Below are positions 5,357-8,225 of a stretch of DNA of 8,225 bases, in pieces. The position numbers were made by a program, and so were the translations under genes. A model generated the notes under the pieces. It worked only from the letters and a program-made list of their open reading frames with translations, was not told the origin of the DNA and did no database searches. Source of the stretch: Paracoccus sp. (in: a-proteobacteria) (GTDB taxonomy: Bacteria; Pseudomonadota; Alphaproteobacteria; Rhodobacterales; Rhodobacteraceae); the NCBI GenBank assembly GCA_031178645.1, contig JAPSIP010000064.1, forward strand, positions 1 through 8,225, given 5' to 3'. How positions within the stretch are numbered: position 1 is the first letter of the stretch; every line of letters begins with the position of its first letter.

Positions 5357-6559
5357 TCAGGAATGGGCTTGGACCGGCTCATGGGACAGGGCGGCTGCCG
5401 CGGGGCGGCTGCCGTGGAATTGGGCAGCCAGACCATCGCCCAGGGCCGCCAGAACCTGGTCCTGTTCGTCCTCGGTCATCTGCGCGTAAAGCGGCAGCAA
5501 GATCGTCTGGTCGCGGGCCTGTTCCGACCGTGGCAGGGCAAACCGGCGCGGCAGGTCCATCTGCGCCTGTTCCTGGTGCATGTTCATGATCCCGCGCCGG
5601 GTCGCGACGCCCCGGTCCAGCATCGACTGCATCAACTGCCGCTGGTCCAGCCCCGGCGCCAGGGCCACCGCATAGCTTTGCCAGTTCGACGACGCCCAAT
5701 CCGGCTCTGCAGGCCGCGTGACGCCGGACATCGCGTCCAGTGCCTGGTGGTAACGGTCGGCCAATCGTCGGCGTTGGGCGATGATCTGGGGCAGCCGGCC
5801 TAGCTGTTCGATCCCGATGGCGGCCTGGATGTCCGTCATACGGTAATTGTAGCCCCGGACCGGGTAATCCTCGAAGATCACGCTGACGCTGGCATGGCGT
5901 TGGCGATCGGAAACCGACATGCCATGCTGGCGCCACAAGCGGAACTTGGCGTCAAGATCGGCACGGGCGGTGGTCAGCATCCCGCCCTCGCCCGTGGTCA
6001 GGACCTTGCGCGGATGGAAGGAAAAGCAGGCCACATCGCCGATCGGATAGCCGATTTGCCGCCAGATACCGTCCATCCTGATCTGCGATCCTGCGGCGCA
6101 GGCGGCATCCTCGACCACGGCCAGTCCATGCGCACGTGCGACCCGCATGATGGCGGCCATGTCGCAGGGCATTCCGATCTGGTGAACGCACAGGATTGCC
6201 CGGCTGCGCGGCGTTACGGCAGCGGCGACCAGGGCGGGATCCATGTTGTACCCGCCGGCCTCGATATCGACAAAGACGGGGGTCGCACCGCATTGCCGGA
6301 TCGCGTTGGCACCCGCGATGAAGGAATGCGACACCGTGATGACTTCGTCGCCCGGGCCCACATCGACGGCCAGAAGCGCCAGGTGCAGGGCGGTGGTGCA
6401 GTTCGACACGGCGCAGGCATGCGGCGCCCCGGTCAGGCGGGAAAAGGCGGCCTCAAACTCGGCCACCTTCGGTCCCTGGCTGACCCAGCCGGACAGGACC
6501 GCATCATAGGCGGCGTTGGCCTCGGCCTCTCCCAGCAAGGGCTTTGCGATCGGGATCAT
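5357..6559 (-). CDS. DegT/DnrJ/EryC1/StrS family sugar aminotransferase
   Basis: This 400-residue PLP enzyme is predicted to transaminate a keto group of a nucleotide sugar, usually with glutamate as amino donor, in the cytoplasm. The N-terminal IPIAKPLLGEAEANAA and SGWVSQGPKVAEFE are typical of the family. Ser/Asn/Thr at SNCTTALHL (52-60) belong to the cofactor phosphate region. VVEDAACAAGS (148-158) holds the Asp (151) that pairs with the pyridine nitrogen. FSFHPRKVLTTGEGG (179-193) holds the Schiff-base Lys185. RGYNYRMTDIQAAIG follows as in complete members, and the length is normal. Cys154 stands where many relatives have Gln or His. The start at 6559 is chosen because it overlaps the upstream epimerase stop by 4 nt (ATGA); an earlier in-frame Met would add only a basic, non-family extension. 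The substrate cannot be fixed; a 4-keto-6-deoxy sugar (perosamine-like chemistry) is one possibility. Confidence 0.93.
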   Translation of the reverse strand: MIPIAKPLLGEAEANAAYDAVLSGWVSQGPKVAEFEAAFSRLTGAPHACAVSNCTTALHLALLAVDVGPGDEVITVSHSFIAGANAIRQCGATPVFVDIEAGGYNMDPALVAAAVTPRSRAILCVHQIGMPCDMAAIMRVARAHGLAVVEDAACAAGSQIRMDGIWRQIGYPIGDVACFSFHPRKVLTTGEGGMLTTARADLDAKFRLWRQHGMSVSDRQRHASVSVIFEDYPVRGYNYRMTDIQAAIGIEQLGRLPQIIAQRRRLADRYHQALDAMSGVTRPAEPDWASSNWQSYAVALAPGLDQRQLMQSMLDRGVATRRGIMNMHQEQAQMDLPRRFALPRSEQARDQTILLPLYAQMTEDEQDQVLAALGDGLAAQFHGSRPAAAALSHEPVQAHS

Positions 6560-7551
6560 TCCGCCACCGCCAGGGCAAGGGCGCCTTCGGCGCGCCACCA
6601 GTCGATCAGTTCTGCCAGCCCCTCGGCCAGACCGATCCGGGCGCGGAAACCCAGGTCATCCGCCGCCGCCTGGCAATCGGCCAGGCGCCGGGGCACGGGG
6701 TTCACCGCGCGTTCGGGCATATGGACCGGCACCAGATCGGGCCGTCCCATCTGGGACGCCACAAGACGCGCCAGTTGAAGAAGCGAGGTCTCGGTTTGCG
6801 AGCCGACATTGTAGACGCGGTCGGTCGCCGTGCTTTCCGCCGCCAGGATATTGGACCGCGCCACGTCGCGAACATGGATCATGTCCAGCGTCTGCAAGCC
6901 GTCGCCGAACACAAGCGGCGGCTGCCCCTGGGCGACCCGTTCCATCCACCGGACCAGCACCTCGGTATAGCGCCCATGCAGGTCCATGCGGGGGCCGTAG
7001 ACATTGAAATACCGCAGGGCGACATAGTTCAGCCCATACATGTCGTTGAACGACCGCAGCAGGCCTTCGCCCATCGTCTTTGCCGCGCCATACAGCGTCC
7101 TGTTGGCATAGGGCGGGTCGCTTTCGGGCGTCGGGAAATGCGGCGCAAGCCCATAGATCGAGGCCGACGAGGCCATGACGATCTTGCCGACCTTGTAGCG
7201 CACGCAATCCTGCAACAGGTCATAGGTCGCCTGGACCATCACCTCCATCGCCTCGTCAGGCTCGGCGGCGCAATGCGTGATCCGCAAGGCTGCCTGGTGG
7301 AAGACCACTTCGGATTCGGCCACCAGCGACTGCATCAAGGCGCGGTCCCGGATATCGCCTGAAACAAGGCGGACCCGTCCCGTCTGCATGGCCGAGGCCA
7401 GGTTTTCCGGCCGGCCGCGCACCATGTTGTCGATCACCACGACCTGCGCCGCCCCGGCCTCGACCAGCTGGTCCACCAGATGCGAGCCGACAAAGCCGCT
7501 GCCGCCGGTCACAAGCACATTGGCACCGGCAAGGATCGTCTGGTTGCTCAT
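6556..7551 (-). CDS. NAD-dependent nucleotide-sugar epimerase/dehydratase (extended SDR)
   Basis: This 331-residue extended short-chain dehydrogenase/reductase resembles UDP-glucose 4-epimerase and its relatives. The Rossmann motif TGGSGFVGSH is at 15-24, with an acidic residue at the end of strand 2 (D41) as expected for NAD(H). The catalytic elements are SSAS (128-131) and Y154-x3-K158. RYFNVYGPRMD (180-190) and FGDGLQTLDMIHVRDVA (215-231) are substrate-side motifs of the family. The length is complete. The start overlaps the stop of the upstream aminotransferase by 4 nt (ATGA), with GGAG about 8 nt before it, and the stop overlaps the next aminotransferase start in the same way. The three genes therefore look translationally coupled and probably serve one amino-sugar pathway. 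Whether it is a 4-epimerase or a dehydratase cannot be told from the motifs alone. Confidence 0.92.
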   Translation of the reverse strand: MSNQTILAGANVLVTGGSGFVGSHLVDQLVEAGAAQVVVIDNMVRGRPENLASAMQTGRVRLVSGDIRDRALMQSLVAESEVVFHQAALRITHCAAEPDEAMEVMVQATYDLLQDCVRYKVGKIVMASSASIYGLAPHFPTPESDPPYANRTLYGAAKTMGEGLLRSFNDMYGLNYVALRYFNVYGPRMDLHGRYTEVLVRWMERVAQGQPPLVFGDGLQTLDMIHVRDVARSNILAAESTATDRVYNVGSQTETSLLQLARLVASQMGRPDLVPVHMPERAVNPVPRRLADCQAAADDLGFRARIGLAEGLAELIDWWRAEGALALAVAE

Positions 7552-8225
7552 GATGCCATCTCCATCGGCGGGTTGGTGATTTCCAGCCGCTCGGCGCAGG
7601 CATTCACGGCGTCGATGACGCGGCCGATCTCGGATGGGGTCAGTTCGGGATAGATGGGCAGGGATAGCGTGGTACGGGCATATCGCTCGGCCACGGGGAA
7701 GCTGCCGGGTCCGGCCGCCAGGTCGGCATAGGCAGGCTGCAAGTGGACCGGCCTAAGATAATGGATGTTCGTGGCGATTCCCGCATCCGACAGGGCCTGG
7801 CGCAGGGCATCCCGCTGGGGATGGCAAAGGGCATAGACATGGCGCACATGATCCGCCGGCCCCGCAGGCGCCGGCCGTTCCACCGCGCCCGACAAACCGT
7901 CGTCATAGGCCTGCGCCACCCGCCGGCGCGCCTCGTTCCAGCCCTCCAGATAGCGCAGCTTGACGTCCAGGACCGCGCCCTGAACGGCATCCATCCGCAG
8001 GTTGTATCCGCGCAACTCGTGGACCGAACGCTCGCGCTGCCCCCAATCGCGCAGCATCCGCAGCCGCTCGGCCAGGGCATCGTCGCTGGTGGTGATCGCC
8101 CCGCCCTCGCCCGCGGCACCCAGGTTCTTGCCCGGATAGAAGCTGAAACAGCCCATCGCGCCAAAGGCGCCGGCGCGGATCCCGTCCCGTTCTGCCCCAT
8201 GGGCCTGGCAGGCATCCTCGATCAC
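7548..8225 (-). CDS. DegT/DnrJ/EryC1/StrS family aminotransferase, N-terminus outside window
   Basis: The frame is open to the right edge, and the 225 visible residues are the C-terminal part of a roughly 370-400 residue PLP aminotransferase. The first visible residues, VIEDACQAHGA, contain the Asp that binds the pyridine nitrogen and the usual Gln, so the Val at the window edge is internal and not a start. CFSFYPGKNLGAAGEGGA (26-43) holds the Schiff-base lysine (K33). RGYNLRMDAVQGAVLDVKL and WNEARRRVAQAY follow in family order. The PGKNLGA form is typical of the FdtB/WbpE-like branch, which aminates 3-keto nucleotide sugars; this subgroup reading is an inference. It differs clearly from the second aminotransferase in the operon (SFHPRK form), so the two are not a recent duplication. 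Its stop overlaps the epimerase start by 4 nt. Confidence 0.94.
   Translation of the reverse strand: MIEDACQAHGAERDGIRAGAFGAMGCFSFYPGKNLGAAGEGGAITTSDDALAERLRMLRDWGQRERSVHELRGYNLRMDAVQGAVLDVKLRYLEGWNEARRRVAQAYDDGLSGAVERPAPAGPADHVRHVYALCHPQRDALRQALSDAGIATNIHYLRPVHLQPAYADLAAGPGSFPVAERYARTTLSLPIYPELTPSEIGRVIDAVNACAERLEITNPPMEMAS

Noticed and set aside
6560..6598. 13-residue extension of the second aminotransferase
   Set aside because: The extra residues are Arg/Gly/Pro-rich and lie within the epimerase gene. The ATGA overlap at 6556-6559 and the family N-terminus MIPIAKP support the shorter start.
1..8225. CRISPR array, tRNA or rRNA genes, insertion sequence or attachment sites
   Set aside because: No regularly spaced repeats, tRNA-like cloverleaf, rRNA segments, transposase frames or flanking terminal repeats were seen. 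Coding density and composition are uniform.

Overview
The window is part of a surface- or exopolysaccharide locus from a GC-rich proteobacterium. High third-position GC in all the genes, 4-nt start/stop overlaps and the protein families present suggest an alphaproteobacterium, plausibly Rhodobacteraceae (Paracoccus/Rhodobacter type). That placement is an inference from composition and gene style, not a database match.

Left part (1-1802, + strand): the 3' bulk of a GDP-L-fucose synthase gene (5' end outside the window) is followed after 42 nt by a WecG/TagA/CpsF-family (GT26) glycosyltransferase. Together they suggest fucose supply and one sugar-transfer step in repeat-unit assembly.

Middle (1803-4351, + strand): a 450-nt leader/intergenic stretch with two inverted repeats precedes a 680-residue, cysteine-free protein. 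Its parts are a right-handed parallel beta-helix, a Pro-Gln linker, a DUF4082 domain and a strongly acidic C-terminal tail. It probably acts outside the cell on, or binds, the polysaccharide. A strong intrinsic terminator closes this transcription unit.

Right part (4389-8225, - strand): a tightly coupled operon reads leftward as DegT/DnrJ/EryC1 aminotransferase (N-terminus outside the window), NAD-dependent sugar epimerase/dehydratase, then a second DegT-family aminotransferase, with ATGA overlaps at both junctions. This is an amino-sugar nucleotide module. After 170 nt comes a Crp/Fnr-family regulator gene on the same strand, convergent with the beta-helix gene.

As a whole, the genes make activated sugars (fucose and one or two amino sugars), transfer a sugar, and supply a probable extracellular polysaccharide-active or polysaccharide-binding protein and a possible local regulator. 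The least ordinary elements are the architecture of the beta-helix protein, which looks like a type I secretion substrate without RTX repeats, and its structured leader.
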